NCBI GenBank assembly: GCA_030428885.1
Contig: JAUIEJ010000002.1
Span: 552,024 to 616,023 of the forward strand
From: Gemmatimonadota bacterium
GTDB lineage: Bacteria > Gemmatimonadota > Gemmatimonadetes > Longimicrobiales > Gaopeijiaceae
Length of the DNA stretch: 64,000 nt
Direction: 5' to 3'
Shown here: piece after piece, positions 49,710 to 60,900 of the stretch
How the letters are laid out: each line of letters starts with the position of its first letter
Numbering within the stretch: position 1 is the first letter of the stretch
The notes under the pieces: generated by a model
Told to the model about the DNA's origin: nothing
Seen by the model: only the letters and a program-made list of their open reading frames with translations
Databases searched by the model: none
Translations under genes and position numbers: made by a program

Positions 49710-50652
49710 CGCCCTGCTGGACAGCCTCCTTCCCCTGACCCGGGTCCACCGGGGCAAGGTCCGGGACGTGTACCGGGTCGACGACCACCGCCTCCTCATG
49801 GTGGCCAGCGACCGGGTCAGCGCCTTCGACGTGGTCATGCGCCAGCCCGTGCCCCGGAAGGGCGAGGTCCTCACCCAGATCACCGCCTGGTGGCTCCATC
49901 GCCTCGCCGCCGACCTGGGCGTGGACCACCACCTCCTGGCCGTGGACCCGGACCACATCGTCGAGCTCCACCCGGACCTGGCCGCCAGCCGCGACGCCTG
50001 GGCCGGGCGGGCCATGCTGGTGCGCCGCACCACCCCCGTGCTGGTGGAGTGTGTGGTGCGGGGCTACCTGTCGGGCTCGGCGTGGCGGGAGTACCGGGAC
50101 CACGGCACCCTGGCAGGCGAGCCCCTCCCCCCGGGGCTCCGGGAGAGCGACCGCCTGCCGGCGCCCCTCTTCTCGCCGGCCACCAAGGCCCAGGAGGGGC
50201 ACGACGAAAACATCACGTTCGATGCCGTTCGGGAGATCGTGGGCGAGTCCATGGCCGAACGCCTCCGCGACCTCTCCTTCCAGATCTACGAGTACGGCCG
50301 CCGCACCTGCGACGCCCGGGGCATCCTCCTGGCCGACACCAAGTTCGAATTCGGCACCACGGCGGGGGGCGACCTGCTCCTCATCGACGAGGTCCTGACG
50401 CCCGACTCCTCCCGCTTCTGGCCCAAGGAGGACTACGCCCCGGGGCGGGGCCAGCCGAGCCTCGACAAGCAACCCGTGCGGGACTGGCTCGACGGAGTCC
50501 CCCATTGGGACAAGTCGCCGCCGCCACCCGATCTCACCGACGCCGTGGTGGCGGCCACCACCGCCCGCTACCTGGACGTGTTCCGACGGCTCACCGGAAC
50601 GCCCCTGGACGAATGGACCCCGCCCCGCTTCGAGGTCGACGCCCCGTCATGA
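49702..50652 (+). CDS. purC: SAICAR synthetase (phosphoribosylaminoimidazole-succinocarboxamide synthase)
   Basis: A 316-residue ATP-dependent ligase starting at GTG 49702. Conserved pieces: RGKVRDVYRV, VASDRVSAFDVVM, VECVVRGYLSGSAWREY, PLFSPATKAQEGHDENI, ADTKFEFG and IDEVLTPDSSRFWP. The ~300-residue length is that of the single-domain, yeast ADE1-like form. It overlaps purB and is ATGA-coupled to pssA. Confidence 0.96.
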   Translation: MSDALLDSLLPLTRVHRGKVRDVYRVDDHRLLMVASDRVSAFDVVMRQPVPRKGEVLTQITAWWLHRLAADLGVDHHLLAVDPDHIVELHPDLAASRDAWAGRAMLVRRTTPVLVECVVRGYLSGSAWREYRDHGTLAGEPLPPGLRESDRLPAPLFSPATKAQEGHDENITFDAVREIVGESMAERLRDLSFQIYEYGRRTCDARGILLADTKFEFGTTAGGDLLLIDEVLTPDSSRFWPKEDYAPGRGQPSLDKQPVRDWLDGVPHWDKSPPPPDLTDAVVAATTARYLDVFRRLTGTPLDEWTPPRFEVDAPS

Positions 50653-51581
50653 CACCGGAGCGGACGAACGCGGATCCTCGGGACGAGCCGGGCGGAGGCG
50701 CAGGTCGCCGCCGTCGCCCCCGGCCCAATCTCCAGCGGGGCATCATCATCCTCCCCTCGGCCTTCACCCTGGGGAACCTCTTCTTCGGGATCTACGCCAT
50801 CGTCGCCTCGACCCGGGGCGACCTGGAGTGGGCCGGTTGGTTCATCATCTTCGCCGGAATCCTGGACATGCTCGACGGGCGGGTGGCCCGGTTCACCCGC
50901 ACGGGGTCCCGGTTCGGCGCCGAGCTCGATTCCCTGGTGGACGCCATCAGCTTCGGCGTGGCCCCGAGCATCATCATGTACGAGATCTTCTTCCACGACG
51001 CCACGTCGTGGAGCTGGACCCTCTCGTACGTCTACGTGGTGGCGGCGGTGGTGCGCCTGGCCCGCTTCAACGTGGAGCAGGGCGGCGAGGCGAAGCGCCA
51101 GTTCCTGGGGCTCCCCTCCCCCGCCGCGGGCATGACCCTGGCCTCGTGGTATCCCTTCAGCCAGACGCCCCTCTTCCAGACGTATCTGGCCGACCTCCCG
51201 TGGGCTCAGATCATGGCCATGGCCATGGTCCTCATCGGGGTCCTCATGGTGAGCCACGTGCCCTACGCCAAGGTGCCCCGCATCGGGCTCCGCACCACGA
51301 AGGGCCGCCTCACCACGGCGTGGATCCTCACCCTGGTGGTCCTCGCCGTCACCGTACCCCGGTACTACTTCTTCACGGCCCTCGTTCTCTACATCGTCTG
51401 GGGACTCCTGAAGACGGTGCTCCTGGGACTCCTGGACCGGCTTCCCGACCGGGATCCGCTCCTGGACGACCACGACGACGACTACGACGACGAGTCCGGC
51501 GACGTGCGCTCGCTGGACTATTCCCATCTGAATCCCGAACCCCGGCGCTCCCGCCGCCCGCCTCCGGAGAACGACTCTTGA
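50649..51581 (+). CDS. pssA: CDP-diacylglycerol-serine O-phosphatidyltransferase
   Basis: A 310-residue membrane enzyme. The CDP-alcohol phosphotransferase motif [26 protein letters not shown] (DG-x2-AR-x8-G-x3-D-x3-D) is complete. About six to eight hydrophobic segments are visible, after a basic N-terminus ([13 protein letters not shown]) and before a very acidic C-terminal tail ([13 protein letters not shown]). It makes phosphatidylserine for phosphatidylethanolamine. It is inserted between purC and purS with 4-nt overlaps on both sides, so it is translated as part of the purine operon. Confidence 0.93.
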   Translation: MTPERTNADPRDEPGGGAGRRRRPRPNLQRGIIILPSAFTLGNLFFGIYAIVASTRGDLEWAGWFIIFAGILDMLDGRVARFTRTGSRFGAELDSLVDAISFGVAPSIIMYEIFFHDATSWSWTLSYVYVVAAVVRLARFNVEQGGEAKRQFLGLPSPAAGMTLASWYPFSQTPLFQTYLADLPWAQIMAMAMVLIGVLMVSHVPYAKVPRIGLRTTKGRLTTAWILTLVVLAVTVPRYYFFTALVLYIVWGLLKTVLLGLLDRLPDRDPLLDDHDDDYDDESGDVRSLDYSHLNPEPRRSRRPPPENDS

Positions 51582-51841
51582 GCCGCTACCGCATCGAGAT
51601 CCGCGTCACCCCCCGCAAGGGAATCCTGGACCCCCAGGGCAAGGCGATCCACCACGCCCTCCACTCCCTGGGGTGGGCCCAGGTGGACGACGTCCGGGTG
51701 GGCAAGGCGATCCACGTGGAGCTCGACGCCGACGACGCCGGTGCGGCCCGGGACGAAGCCGAGGCCATGTGTCGAAAGCTCCTGGCCAACCCGGTGACGG
51801 AGGACTTCGAGGTCTACCAGGTGGAGGAGGCCGGGGCATGA
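51578..51841 (+). CDS. purS: FGAM synthase small subunit PurS
   Basis: An 87-residue protein starting at TTG 51578, which overlaps the pssA TGA (TTGA); GGAG lies about 8 nt upstream. [23 protein letters not shown] and [13 protein letters not shown] are typical of PurS. It bridges PurL and PurQ in the three-subunit phosphoribosylformylglycinamidine synthase. Gene finders that penalise TTG starts may miss it. Confidence 0.93.
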   Translation: MSRYRIEIRVTPRKGILDPQGKAIHHALHSLGWAQVDDVRVGKAIHVELDADDAGAARDEAEAMCRKLLANPVTEDFEVYQVEEAGA

Positions 51842-52539
51842 AGGCCGCCGTGGTGACCTTTCCCGGCTCGAACTGCGACTACGATCTCTACAAGGCGGTG
51901 CAGGACGTGGGCGCCGAGGCCCGCTTTCTCTGGCACCGGGACCGGGGGCTCGACGACGCCGACGTGGTGCTCCTGAGCGGGGGCTTCAGCTACGGCGACT
52001 ACCTCCGGGCCGGGGCCATCGCCCGCTTCAGCCCCATCATGGACGACGTGGTGGCCTTCGCAAAGGCCGGCGGACCGGTGGTGGGCATCTGCAACGGCTT
52101 CCAGATCCTCTGCGAAGCGGGACTCCTGCCCGGCGCCCTGATCCGCAACGCGTCGCTGAAGTTCCAGAGCGAGAGCGTGTGGATGCGGGTGGAGCGCACC
52201 GACACCCTCTTCACCCGGGACTACGCCGCCGGACAACGGCTCCGGATTCCCATGGCCCACGCCGAGGGCAACTTCCGCGCCGATCCCGAGACCCTGAAGC
52301 GCATCGAAGGCGAGAACTGCGTGCTGTTCCGGTACGTCGACCGCCACGGCGGCGCGAGCCCCGAGGGCAACCCCAACGGCTCCATGAACCACATCGCCGG
52401 CATCGTCAACGAAGCGGGCAACGTCATGGGCATGATGCCCCACCCCGAACGAGCCATGGAAGCGGTGCTCGGTTCCACCGACGGACGGGGACTCTTCACC
52501 TCGCTCATGGGCGCCCTGGCGGCCGGGAGCGCCGCATGA
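51838..52539 (+). CDS. purQ: FGAM synthase glutaminase subunit PurQ
   Basis: A 233-residue class I glutamine amidotransferase. The nucleophile Cys is in [11 protein letters not shown]; the partners His and Glu are in [21 protein letters not shown] opens the protein. It provides ammonia to PurL and is ATGA-coupled to both purS and purL. Confidence 0.96.
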   Translation: MKAAVVTFPGSNCDYDLYKAVQDVGAEARFLWHRDRGLDDADVVLLSGGFSYGDYLRAGAIARFSPIMDDVVAFAKAGGPVVGICNGFQILCEAGLLPGALIRNASLKFQSESVWMRVERTDTLFTRDYAAGQRLRIPMAHAEGNFRADPETLKRIEGENCVLFRYVDRHGGASPEGNPNGSMNHIAGIVNEAGNVMGMMPHPERAMEAVLGSTDGRGLFTSLMGALAAGSAA

Positions 52540-54863
52540 CGGCCCTCAACGTGCCGGGCACGCCCCGCCTCCCGGCGGCCGTCGACCCCCGCCCCGGCGA
52601 CCCCGAGGTCACCGACGAGGTGGTGGCCGATCACGGCCTCTCTCCCGACGAGTACACCAAGGTCAAGGCCATCATGGGCCGCACCCCCACCTGGACCGAA
52701 CTGGGGGTGTTCAGCGCCATGTGGTCGGAGCACTGCGGCTACAAGAACTCCAAGCGGCTGCTCAAGACCCTGCCCACCCAGGCCCCCTGGGTCATCAAGG
52801 GCCCGGGCGAAAACGCCGGCGTCATCGACGTGGGAGACGGCTACGCCCTCGCGTTCAAGATCGAGTCCCACAACCACCCCAGCGCCGTGGAGCCCTACCA
52901 GGGTGCGGCCACGGGCGTGGGCGGCATTCTCCGGGACATCTTCACCATGGGAGCCCGCCCCATCGCCGTCCTGGACTCGCTGCGCTTCGGCGACCTCCGC
53001 TCGCCCCGGGTGCGCTACCTCTTCGGCGGCGTAGTGAAGGGGGTGGGCGACTACGGAAACTGCGTGGGCATTCCCAACATCGGCGGCGAGGTCATGTTCG
53101 ACGCCGCCTACGAGGGCAATCCCCTGGTCAACGCCATGTGCCTGGGCCTCATGAAACACGAGGATCTCATCACCGGGGTGGCCGAGGGGGTGGGCAACCC
53201 GCTGATGGCGGTGGGGGCCCGGACGGGGCGGGACGGCATCCACGGCGCCACCTTCGCCTCGGAGGAGCTCAGCGAGGACGCCGACGAGTCGAGCCGGCCC
53301 ATGGTGCAGGTGGGCGACCCCTTCACCGAGAAGCTCCTTCTGGAGGCGTCGCTGGAACTCATCGCCAGCGGCCACATCACCGGCATTCAGGACATGGGGG
53401 CCGCGGGCCTCACCTCGTCGGCCACGGAGATGGCGGGCCGGGCGGGCAACGGCGTGGAGATCGACACCGCGCTTGTGCCCGTGCGGGAAGTGGGTATGAC
53501 CCCCTACGAGATCCTGTTGAGCGAGTCCCAGGAACGTATGCTGGTGACGGCGAAGGCGGGCCACGAAGACGACGTGCGGGCGATTCTCGAGAAGTGGGAG
53601 CTCGAGGCCGAGGTGGTGGGGCGGGTCACCGACGACGGCATGTTCCGGGTGAAGGAGAACGGGGTCACGGTGGCCGAGATCCCCAACGTGCCCCTCACCG
53701 AAGCCTGCCCCACCTACGAGCGGGAGGGCATCGAGGCGCTGGAGGTGGCCGAGCTCCGGGACCGGGAACTCCCGGTGCGGGACACCCTTCCCGACCCCTC
53801 CCTGGCCCTGTTGGACCTGATCCGCTCGCCCAACATCGCCTCGAAGCGGTGGATCTTCGGCCAGTACGACACCACGGTGCGGACCGCCACCGTGCGACGC
53901 CCCGGGGGCGACGCCGGCGCGGTGCGGATCCGGGGCACGAAGCGAGCCGTGGCCGCCACCACCGACTGCAACGGCCGCTACGTCTACCTCGATCCCCGCA
54001 ACGGGGCCCGGGCCGCCGTGGCCGAGGCCGCCCGCAACCTGGTGTGCGTGGGGGCGCTCCCCACGGCCATCACCAACAACCTCAACTTCGGCAATCCGCT
54101 GAAGCCCCACATCTACTACCAGCTCCGGGAAGCGGTCCGGGGCATCGGCGAGGCGTGCCGGGCCTTCGAGACGCCGGTGACGGGGGGCAACGTCTCCCTC
54201 TTCAACGAGACCGACGGCAAGGCCATCCACCCCACGCCGGTCATCGGCATGGTGGGGGTCATCGACGACGTGGCCCATCTCACGGGCCACGCGTTCCGGG
54301 AGGCCGGCGACGCCATTCTCCAGCTCGGCGACAACACCGACGAGATGGGCGGGTCGGAGTATCTCTACCGGTTCCACGGGGGACTGGTGGCGGGCCATCC
54401 CCCCTCGGTGGATCTCCTGGCGGAACGGTCGCTGCAGCAGGCCGTGCTGGCTATGATCCACACGGGTCTCGTGCACTCGGCCCACGACTGCGCCGAGGGC
54501 GGACTCGCCGTGGCCCTGGCCGAGAGCGCCCTGGGCGAAGGCGACGATCCCCTGGGCGTCGACGTGGAGCTTCCCGACGCCCTCCCCGCCCCGGCCCTTT
54601 TCTTCGGCGAGGCCCAGGGCCGGGTGGTGGTGTCGTGCGCCGAAGCCGACGTCGACCGCCTCCTGGAGGTGGCCGCCGATCACGGGGTCCCGGCGCGGCG
54701 CATCGGATCGGTGGCGCCGGCCTCGGCGGGCGTCCGGATCCGGGGCGCGGGCACCGAGATCTTCTGCCGGACCGCCTCGTTGGCCGATGGGTACTTCAAC
54801 GCCCTCTCCTCGATCATGGACGCGGCGCCCGCCGCCGCGACCGCACGGGACCACACCGCATGA
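52536..54863 (+). CDS. purL: FGAM synthase large subunit PurL
   Basis: A 775-residue ATP-dependent synthetase of the short (Bacillus-type) form that requires PurS and PurQ. Conserved stretches: [94 protein letters not shown]. It is ATGA-coupled to purQ and purF. Confidence 0.97.
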   Translation: MTALNVPGTPRLPAAVDPRPGDPEVTDEVVADHGLSPDEYTKVKAIMGRTPTWTELGVFSAMWSEHCGYKNSKRLLKTLPTQAPWVIKGPGENAGVIDVGDGYALAFKIESHNHPSAVEPYQGAATGVGGILRDIFTMGARPIAVLDSLRFGDLRSPRVRYLFGGVVKGVGDYGNCVGIPNIGGEVMFDAAYEGNPLVNAMCLGLMKHEDLITGVAEGVGNPLMAVGARTGRDGIHGATFASEELSEDADESSRPMVQVGDPFTEKLLLEASLELIASGHITGIQDMGAAGLTSSATEMAGRAGNGVEIDTALVPVREVGMTPYEILLSESQERMLVTAKAGHEDDVRAILEKWELEAEVVGRVTDDGMFRVKENGVTVAEIPNVPLTEACPTYEREGIEALEVAELRDRELPVRDTLPDPSLALLDLIRSPNIASKRWIFGQYDTTVRTATVRRPGGDAGAVRIRGTKRAVAATTDCNGRYVYLDPRNGARAAVAEAARNLVCVGALPTAITNNLNFGNPLKPHIYYQLREAVRGIGEACRAFETPVTGGNVSLFNETDGKAIHPTPVIGMVGVIDDVAHLTGHAFREAGDAILQLGDNTDEMGGSEYLYRFHGGLVAGHPPSVDLLAERSLQQAVLAMIHTGLVHSAHDCAEGGLAVALAESALGEGDDPLGVDVELPDALPAPALFFGEAQGRVVVSCAEADVDRLLEVAADHGVPARRIGSVAPASAGVRIRGAGTEIFCRTASLADGYFNALSSIMDAAPAAATARDHTA

Positions 54864-56311
54864 GCCGACCTCTGGACGTCGTCGACGCTTCTCCCCCCCA
54901 GCTCGACGACAAACCCCGGGAGGAATGCGGGGTCGTGGGCATCACCGGGGTCGAGGGCGCCGCCGAACTGGCCTTCCTGGGCCTCTATGCCCTCCAGCAC
55001 CGGGGGCAGGAAGCCGCCGGGATGGTGGCCGTGGACGGCGAGGGGGTGGCCCGGGTCCACAAGGGTTTGGGACTGGTGGCCGACGTCTTCGACGCCCAGG
55101 CGCTGAAGGGGCTGCCGGGCTCCACGGCCCTGGGCCACGTGCGGTATTCCACGGCGGGGGGCGGCGGCGCCCGCAACGCCCAGCCCATCGTGGTGCGCTA
55201 CGCCGAGGGCGACCTGGCCGTGGCCCACAACGGCAACCTCACCAACGCCCACGACCTGAGGAGCTGGCTGGTGCGGGAGGGCTCCATCTTCCAGGGCACC
55301 AACGACTCCGAGGTGGTGGTGCACCTGGTGGCCCGCTCCCGGCACGAGCAGGTGGATCTCCAGATCGACGACGCCCTCACCCACCTGGAGGGGGCGTTCA
55401 GCATGGTGATCACCGTGGGCCAGACCCTCTACGCCGTCCGCGACCGCCGGGGCTTCCGCCCCCTGGTGCTGGGGCGGAGGGGCGAGGGCTGGGTGGTAGC
55501 CAGCGAAACCTGCGCCCTGGACATCCTGGGCGCCGAGTACGTCCGGGACATCGAGCCCGGTGAGGTCCTGAAGATCGAGGGATCCAAGCTGCGCCGCCTG
55601 CGCCCCCTTCCCCCGGCCGACCACGCCGCGCCCTGCATCTTCGAACTGGTCTACTTCGCCCGCCCCGATTCCCGCCTGTGGGGGGTGAGCGTCGACCGGG
55701 CCCGCCGGGCCTTCGGGCGCCAACTGGCGAAGGAGCACCCCATTCCCGCCGACTGCGTCATCGCCGTGCCCGACTCGGCCAACTCGGCGGCCCTGGGCTA
55801 CGCCGAGGAGAGCGGCATTCCCTATGAACTGGGACTGCTCCGCAACCACTACGTCGGGCGGACCTTCATCAAGCCCAGCCAGGCCGACCGGGACTTCGGC
55901 GCCCGCATCAAGTACAACCCGGTGAAAGAGGTGCTGGCGGGCAAGCGGGTGGTCGTGGTGGACGACTCCCTGGTCCGGGGCACCACCAGCCGCTCGCTGG
56001 TGAAGTTCATGAAGGAAGCCGGCGCCACCGAGGTGCACTTCCGCATCGCCTCGCCCCCGGTGAAGAGCCCGTGTTTCTACGGCATCGACATGCCGAGCCG
56101 CCAGGAGCTCATCGGCTCCAGCCTCTCGGTGGACGAAATCGCCCGGGAACTGGGCGTGGACTCCCTGGGCTACCTCTCCCTGGACGGCATGCAGGACGCC
56201 GTGCGCGACGCCGGGCCCTTCTGCAACGCCTGCTTCAGCGGCGACTACCCGGCGCCCCTGGTGGACGTGGAGAAAGGCTATGTGCCCGGCAACCTGGGGC
56301 CGTCGTGCTGA
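54860..56311 (+). CDS. purF: Amidophosphoribosyltransferase (Fe-S type)
   Basis: A 483-residue enzyme that commits PRPP to purine synthesis. A short propeptide precedes Cys23 (REECGVVGI), the N-terminal nucleophile after processing. The PRPP loop [16 protein letters not shown] is present. Four cysteines that bind the [4Fe-4S] cluster in B. subtilis PurF are conserved: [25 protein letters not shown] and [10 protein letters not shown]. The enzyme is therefore predicted to be oxygen-labile and processed. Confidence 0.97.
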   Translation: MSRPLDVVDASPPQLDDKPREECGVVGITGVEGAAELAFLGLYALQHRGQEAAGMVAVDGEGVARVHKGLGLVADVFDAQALKGLPGSTALGHVRYSTAGGGGARNAQPIVVRYAEGDLAVAHNGNLTNAHDLRSWLVREGSIFQGTNDSEVVVHLVARSRHEQVDLQIDDALTHLEGAFSMVITVGQTLYAVRDRRGFRPLVLGRRGEGWVVASETCALDILGAEYVRDIEPGEVLKIEGSKLRRLRPLPPADHAAPCIFELVYFARPDSRLWGVSVDRARRAFGRQLAKEHPIPADCVIAVPDSANSAALGYAEESGIPYELGLLRNHYVGRTFIKPSQADRDFGARIKYNPVKEVLAGKRVVVVDDSLVRGTTSRSLVKFMKEAGATEVHFRIASPPVKSPCFYGIDMPSRQELIGSSLSVDEIARELGVDSLGYLSLDGMQDAVRDAGPFCNACFSGDYPAPLVDVEKGYVPGNLGPSC

Positions 56312-57330
56312 CCAGCGGCGGCGAGGTGACCCGGGAGCGGCTGCGGGCGCTCCCCAAGGCCGAGCTCCACGTGCACCTGGACGGCTCGATCCGCCCCGAG
56401 ACCATGCTGGAGCTGGCCGCCGAGGCCGGCGTGGCGCTGCCGGTCTCCACCGCGGCGGCCCTGGCCGACCACATGCGGGCCGACGACTCCGCCGACCTGG
56501 TGGACTACCTCTCCAAGTTCGAGACCACCCTGGCCCTCATGCAGACGGCGCCCCAGCTCGAGCGCATCGCCTACGAGCTCGCCGTGGACCACGCCGCCGA
56601 GAACGTGAAGTGGGTCGAGGTGCGCTTCAGCCCGTGGCTCAACACCTGGGGCGGCCTCTCCATGGACGAGGTCATGGACGCCGTGCTGGCGGGCCTGGGG
56701 CGGGCGGAAGCCGAGGCCGACGTGCGCACCGGCGTGATCATCTGCGCCCTGCGACACCTGGGCCCCGATCACTCCATGGAGCTGGCCGAGCTGGCCGTGG
56801 CGTATCGGGATCGGGGCGTGGTGGCCGTGGACCTGGCGGCGGCCGAAAAGGGCAACCCCGCCGCCCTCCACGCCGAGGCCTTCCGCCTGGCCGCCGAGCA
56901 CGACCTCTCCCGCACGGTGCACGCCGGTGAAGCCTTCGGGCCGCCGTCCATCCGCCAGGCCCTGCTGGACTGCGACGCCCACCGCATCGGTCACGGCACC
57001 CGGCTCCACGAGGACGAAAGCCTGGAGCGCTACGTCCGCGACCACCGCATCCCCCTGGAGATCTGCCTGACCTCCAACGTCCAGACCCGGGTCGCCGCCA
57101 CCTTCGAAACCCACCCCGTGCGCCGCTACTTCGACGAAGGCATCCGCCTCACCCTCTGCACCGACAACCGCCTCATGTCGGGCACCACGGTGACGGAGGA
57201 GTACTGGCGGGCGCACCGGCACCTGGGCTTCACGTTCGACGAGCTGGTGGAGGTGGCGCGCATGGGGTTCGACGCGGCGTTCCTGCCGTGGCCCGAGAAG
57301 AAGGAGATGGTGGCGGGGTTGTTCGGGTAG
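56305..57330 (+). CDS. add: Adenosine deaminase family protein
   Basis: A 341-residue metal-dependent deaminase. The start GTG 56305 overlaps purF by 7 nt; GTG 56326 is an alternative. The zinc ligands His22/His24 are in KAELHVHLDGS, HAGEAFGPPSIRQAL holds the third His and Glu, HRIGHGTRL is the catalytic His, and LCTDNRLMSGTTVTEEY holds the Asp. This matches the adenosine deaminase branch rather than adenine deaminase. As last gene of the pur run it links salvage to de novo synthesis. No strong terminator follows (a GGGG-CAA-CCCC hairpin at 57332-57342 only). Confidence 0.9.
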   Translation: MLTSGGEVTRERLRALPKAELHVHLDGSIRPETMLELAAEAGVALPVSTAAALADHMRADDSADLVDYLSKFETTLALMQTAPQLERIAYELAVDHAAENVKWVEVRFSPWLNTWGGLSMDEVMDAVLAGLGRAEAEADVRTGVIICALRHLGPDHSMELAELAVAYRDRGVVAVDLAAAEKGNPAALHAEAFRLAAEHDLSRTVHAGEAFGPPSIRQALLDCDAHRIGHGTRLHEDESLERYVRDHRIPLEICLTSNVQTRVAATFETHPVRRYFDEGIRLTLCTDNRLMSGTTVTEEYWRAHRHLGFTFDELVEVARMGFDAAFLPWPEKKEMVAGLFG

Positions 57331-57749
57331 AGGGGCAACCCCCATACGCCACGCGCACGTGGTTTGGCGCCCGTTTCCCGGCGGGGGTATCGCGCCCTCC
57401 GTCGAACATTGACTGATGCCCTGCCCGAACGGCCCAGGATTCCCCGGAGACTTCCTGCGGTGGAGACGTTGGCCTCATTGGCAAGGCAAACAGGTACTCG
57501 CTAGGGAAATGAGAGCGCGCGGTCCGGCTGGGGGGACATGCGAAGCGCGAGGGTTGGCTCGGAGTGGGCGGCGATCGGGTCGATCGCGCCGAAGTACGGG
57601 TGCACCGGGGACACACCCCGGTTGTCGGTGCACCAAGTCGAATTGAATGCGGGGCGACGGTCGGGTCCCTCCACGCCCGTGCGGGAATGCTGCAACCAAT
57701 CGGAGCGTGAGCCCGCGACCAATGCGTCCGAACGGGATCCCAGTCTATG

Positions 57750-57794
57750 GCGTCGGCGTACCACGCGTCGGCGTACCACGCACCGGCGCTACTC
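57750..57794. repeat. 15-bp tandem repeat, two exact copies plus a degenerate third
   Basis: GCGTCGGCGTACCAC occurs at 57750-57764 and again at 57765-57779; 57780-57794 (GCACCGGCGCTACTC) looks like a decayed third copy. No function evident. Confidence 0.8.
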
Positions 57795-57796
57795 GA

Positions 57797-57900
57797 CCGC
57801 CGACCCCGTGGTGGTAGGCTGATCGATGCCCACCGTACCGAACACGGAAGTCGAGCCGGTCTCGCGCGTGCCGAATCGCTACTCCGACCCATTCGCACGG
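57797..57900 (+). pseudogene. Possible degenerate 5S rRNA fragment
   Basis: The stretch CCGAACACGGAAGTCGAGCC (57838-57857) matches the highly conserved 5S rRNA loop C/helix III consensus (CCGAACACGGAAGTTAAGCC) at all but two positions, and CGCG-TGCCGA-GCTACT follows where GCGCCGA-TGGTACT is expected. The flanking helices I, II and the GAGAGTAGG end are not recognisable. It is either a decayed 5S gene, a very divergent one, or coincidence. The range given is approximate. Confidence 0.25.
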
Positions 57901-57978
57901 CCAAAGCCGTCGCGGTCGATCCATGGAGGGCGTCGCTCCGACGGTTCCGGGCCGAGAGTCTGTTGGCTCTCCTACAGA

Positions 57979-60900
57979 TCACTTGAAGGCGACCGTCAGC
58001 GTATACGGGCCCGTCCGGTTATCCTGACTATAGAAGAACAGATCGTTGAGGACCCGTACCTTGACGTACATCAACTCGGGGTTGGTTCCGTCGGTCGAAA
58101 ATGACCGTACGCCCGTCCACGTACCCCCACTGTGAGAACCGGTGAAACAGCCGAGTTCCGTCTCAGTGGTATTGTAGGAGTAGAGGCATGCCTCGAAGAT
58201 GAACCCTGCATCGATCGAAACCTCGATGTCCTCCGATCCGAAGTTGTTCCAGGCTGAAGGGACAAACACATGCCAGTACTCGTGCAGATCTCGGTACGTC
58301 CCGGAGCTCGACTGCTTCTTGCAGGAGCTGTCAGACTCAATGGAACGCGAGTCCTCAAACGTGCTGCTTGAGCCTGACACGTCTTGGAGAGGGCTTCCAC
58401 AGGGAACTACCACCATGTTCCAGATCCCGTTCACCTGGGCGGAGACGACCAGCCGCTGAGTGGCGGGGAATACGCGAACGGCATATGCGCCCTCGGTAGA
58501 AGTATTCAACCATCCTCCGTAGGTGTTCCCCCTTCCTAGCTCGCCGTCATCAGATCCGATGGCCAGGATATTTGCCACTTGGTTGTCGGTCTTGATCACA
58601 GCCCAAGTGTTCTGCCCAACCGTACCTCCTCGAGTGTATCCTTCGACGTAGTCAACCCTATTGCCCCAGTCCAGGTAGCACTCGTTCCCGAACACCCCAC
58701 CCCACGCGTTGTAGGTGCTACCAGCTGAGCCGGACTGACTGGTGGTGCCTGCGTCACAGCCGGCGAAAGCCGACAGGGTCGAGCGACTCACCGTGGTGCT
58801 GGAGTTACTGCCCACGGCGTTGAAGGCTTCGACCCTAAACTGATGTGTAGTAGCGGTGGGCAGTCCCGTGATCCGGGCTGACGTGGAATTCGCATTCAGT
58901 GCAATCGATGTCCATGCGCCACCCGCGGAACGATAGAGCACACGATATCCCGCTTCATCCGTGGCGTTGTCGTTCCATGACACATCCATCGCAGAACTCT
59001 GGAAGGTCCTAGCGTTTGAGGGCCAGGGCACCACAGTCGTTGTGACACCCGACGGAGCAGCGGGAGGAGCGACGAACACGACTCCCACTGATCTGGCCGT
59101 TGTCATCGAGACAGTGCACGTCGGCGATGAACCCGCGGACGCGCAAGCACCGCTCCAGCTTCCGATTTGCCATCCCGCAGCGGGACTTGCAGTTAGGGTC
59201 ACCGAGGCACCATAGGAAAAGTCTGCGTAGTCGCTAGTGCCCAAGGTCGAAATCGAGATCCCTTGAGGGCTAGACTGAACTGTTCCTTGGCCGGACTTGC
59301 TGACGGTCAGCCTCTGCGGTGGTTGGACGAAAGTGACCGACACGGAACGATCGGATGTCATCGACACTGTGCACGTCGCCGACGTTCCTGCCGAGGCGCA
59401 AGCTCCACCCCAGCCCCCGATCTGCCACCCGCTCGACGGGCTCGCCGTCAGCGTCACGGAGGATCCGTCCGCGAAGAGGTCCGCGTCATAGGTACCACCA
59501 TTGGGTATGAAGATGCCTGTTGGGTTTGACACCACCACACCAGAGCCGGACTTGCTCACACTGAGCGTCCGTGGCGCCTGCACGAAGTTCACTGATGCCG
59601 TCTGGTTCGACGTCATCGGCACCGTGCACGTCGACGACGAGCCCGCCGATGCGCAGGCTCCACCCCAGCCCCCGATCTGCCATCCGCTTGAGGGATTGGC
59701 CGTCAACGTCACGTTTGTTCCGTTCGAGAACATCCCCGTGTCGCTCGACGTGCTCGTGTTCGTCGCGATCCCCGACGGACTCGAACTCACGCTGCCCAAC
59801 CCGACCTGGCTGAAGCTCAGCGTCCGAGGCGTCTGCACGAAGTTCACGGACGCCGTCTGATCCGACGTCATCGACACCGTGCACGTCGCCGACGAGCCCA
59901 CCGATGCGCAGGCTCCACCCCAGCTCCCGATCTGCCATCCGCTTGAGGGACTGGCCGTCAGCGTCACAGTCGTCCCGTTCGAGAACGTCCCCGTGTCGCT
60001 CGACGTGCTCGTGTTCGTCGTGATCCCCGACGGATTCGAACTCACGCTCCCCGACCCGTTCTGGCTGAAGCTCAGCGTCCGAGGCGTCTGCACGAAGTTC
60101 ACCGACGCCGTCTGATTCGACGTCATCGACACCGTACACGTCGCCGACGAGCCCGCCGAGGCGCAGGCTCCACCCCAGCCCCCAATCTGCCACCCACTCG
60201 CCGGGGTGGCCGTCAGCGTCACGTTCGTTCCGTTCGAGAACGTCCCCGTGTCGTTCGTCGTGCTCGTGTTCGTCGTGATCCCCGACGGGCTCGAACTCAC
60301 GCTCCCCGACCCGCTCTGGCTGAAGCTCAGCGTCCGGGGCGTCTGCACGAAGTTCACCGACGCCGCCTGGTTCGACGGCATCGACACGGTGCACGTCGTC
60401 GATGTCCCCGCCGAGGCGCATGCTCCGCCCCAGCCGCCGATCTGCCACCCGCTTGAGGGATTGGCCGTCAGCGTCACGCTCGTTCCGTTTGAGAACGTCC
60501 CCGTGTCGCTCGTCGTGCTCGTGTTCGTCGTGATCCCCGACGGATTCGAACTCACGCTCCCCGAACCGTTCTGGCTGAAGCTCAGCGTCCTGGGCGTCTG
60601 AACGAAGTTCACGGACGCCGTCTGATTCGACGTCATCGACACGGTGCACGTCGCTGACGAACCCGCCGAGGCGCAGGCCCCACCCCAGCCCCCAATCTGC
60701 CACCCACTCGCCGGAGTCGCCGTCAGCGTCACGTTCGCTCCGTTCGAGAACGTCCCCGTGTCGCTCGTCGTGCTCGTGTTCGTCGTGATCCCCGACGGAT
60801 TCGAACTCACGCTCCCCGACCCGCTCTGGCTAAAGCCAAGGGTCGATGATCCGCCGCCACCGCCAGGAGTCAGGTTCGCAACGAGCGAGGCGCCTGAGTA

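Larger units (their letters stand above)
57331..57978. other. Noncoding region with a hairpin, a 15-bp tandem repeat and a 5S-like stretch
   Basis: No convincing gene is seen in these 648 nt; short ORFs exist in several frames but none has codon bias or a recognisable product. Features present: a GGGG-CAA-CCCC hairpin just after add, a CCGGGG-ACACA-CCCCGG hairpin nested between two GGTGCACC palindromes (57599-57634), a tandem repeat at 57750-57779 and a 5S rRNA-like stretch near 57830-57875. Base composition is visibly less GC-rich than in the pur operon. Confidence 0.6.

Noticed and set aside
57416..57986. Short ORFs in both directions between add and the giant gene
   Set aside because: Several overlap each other in different frames, none has a ribosome-binding site, biased third positions or a recognisable product.
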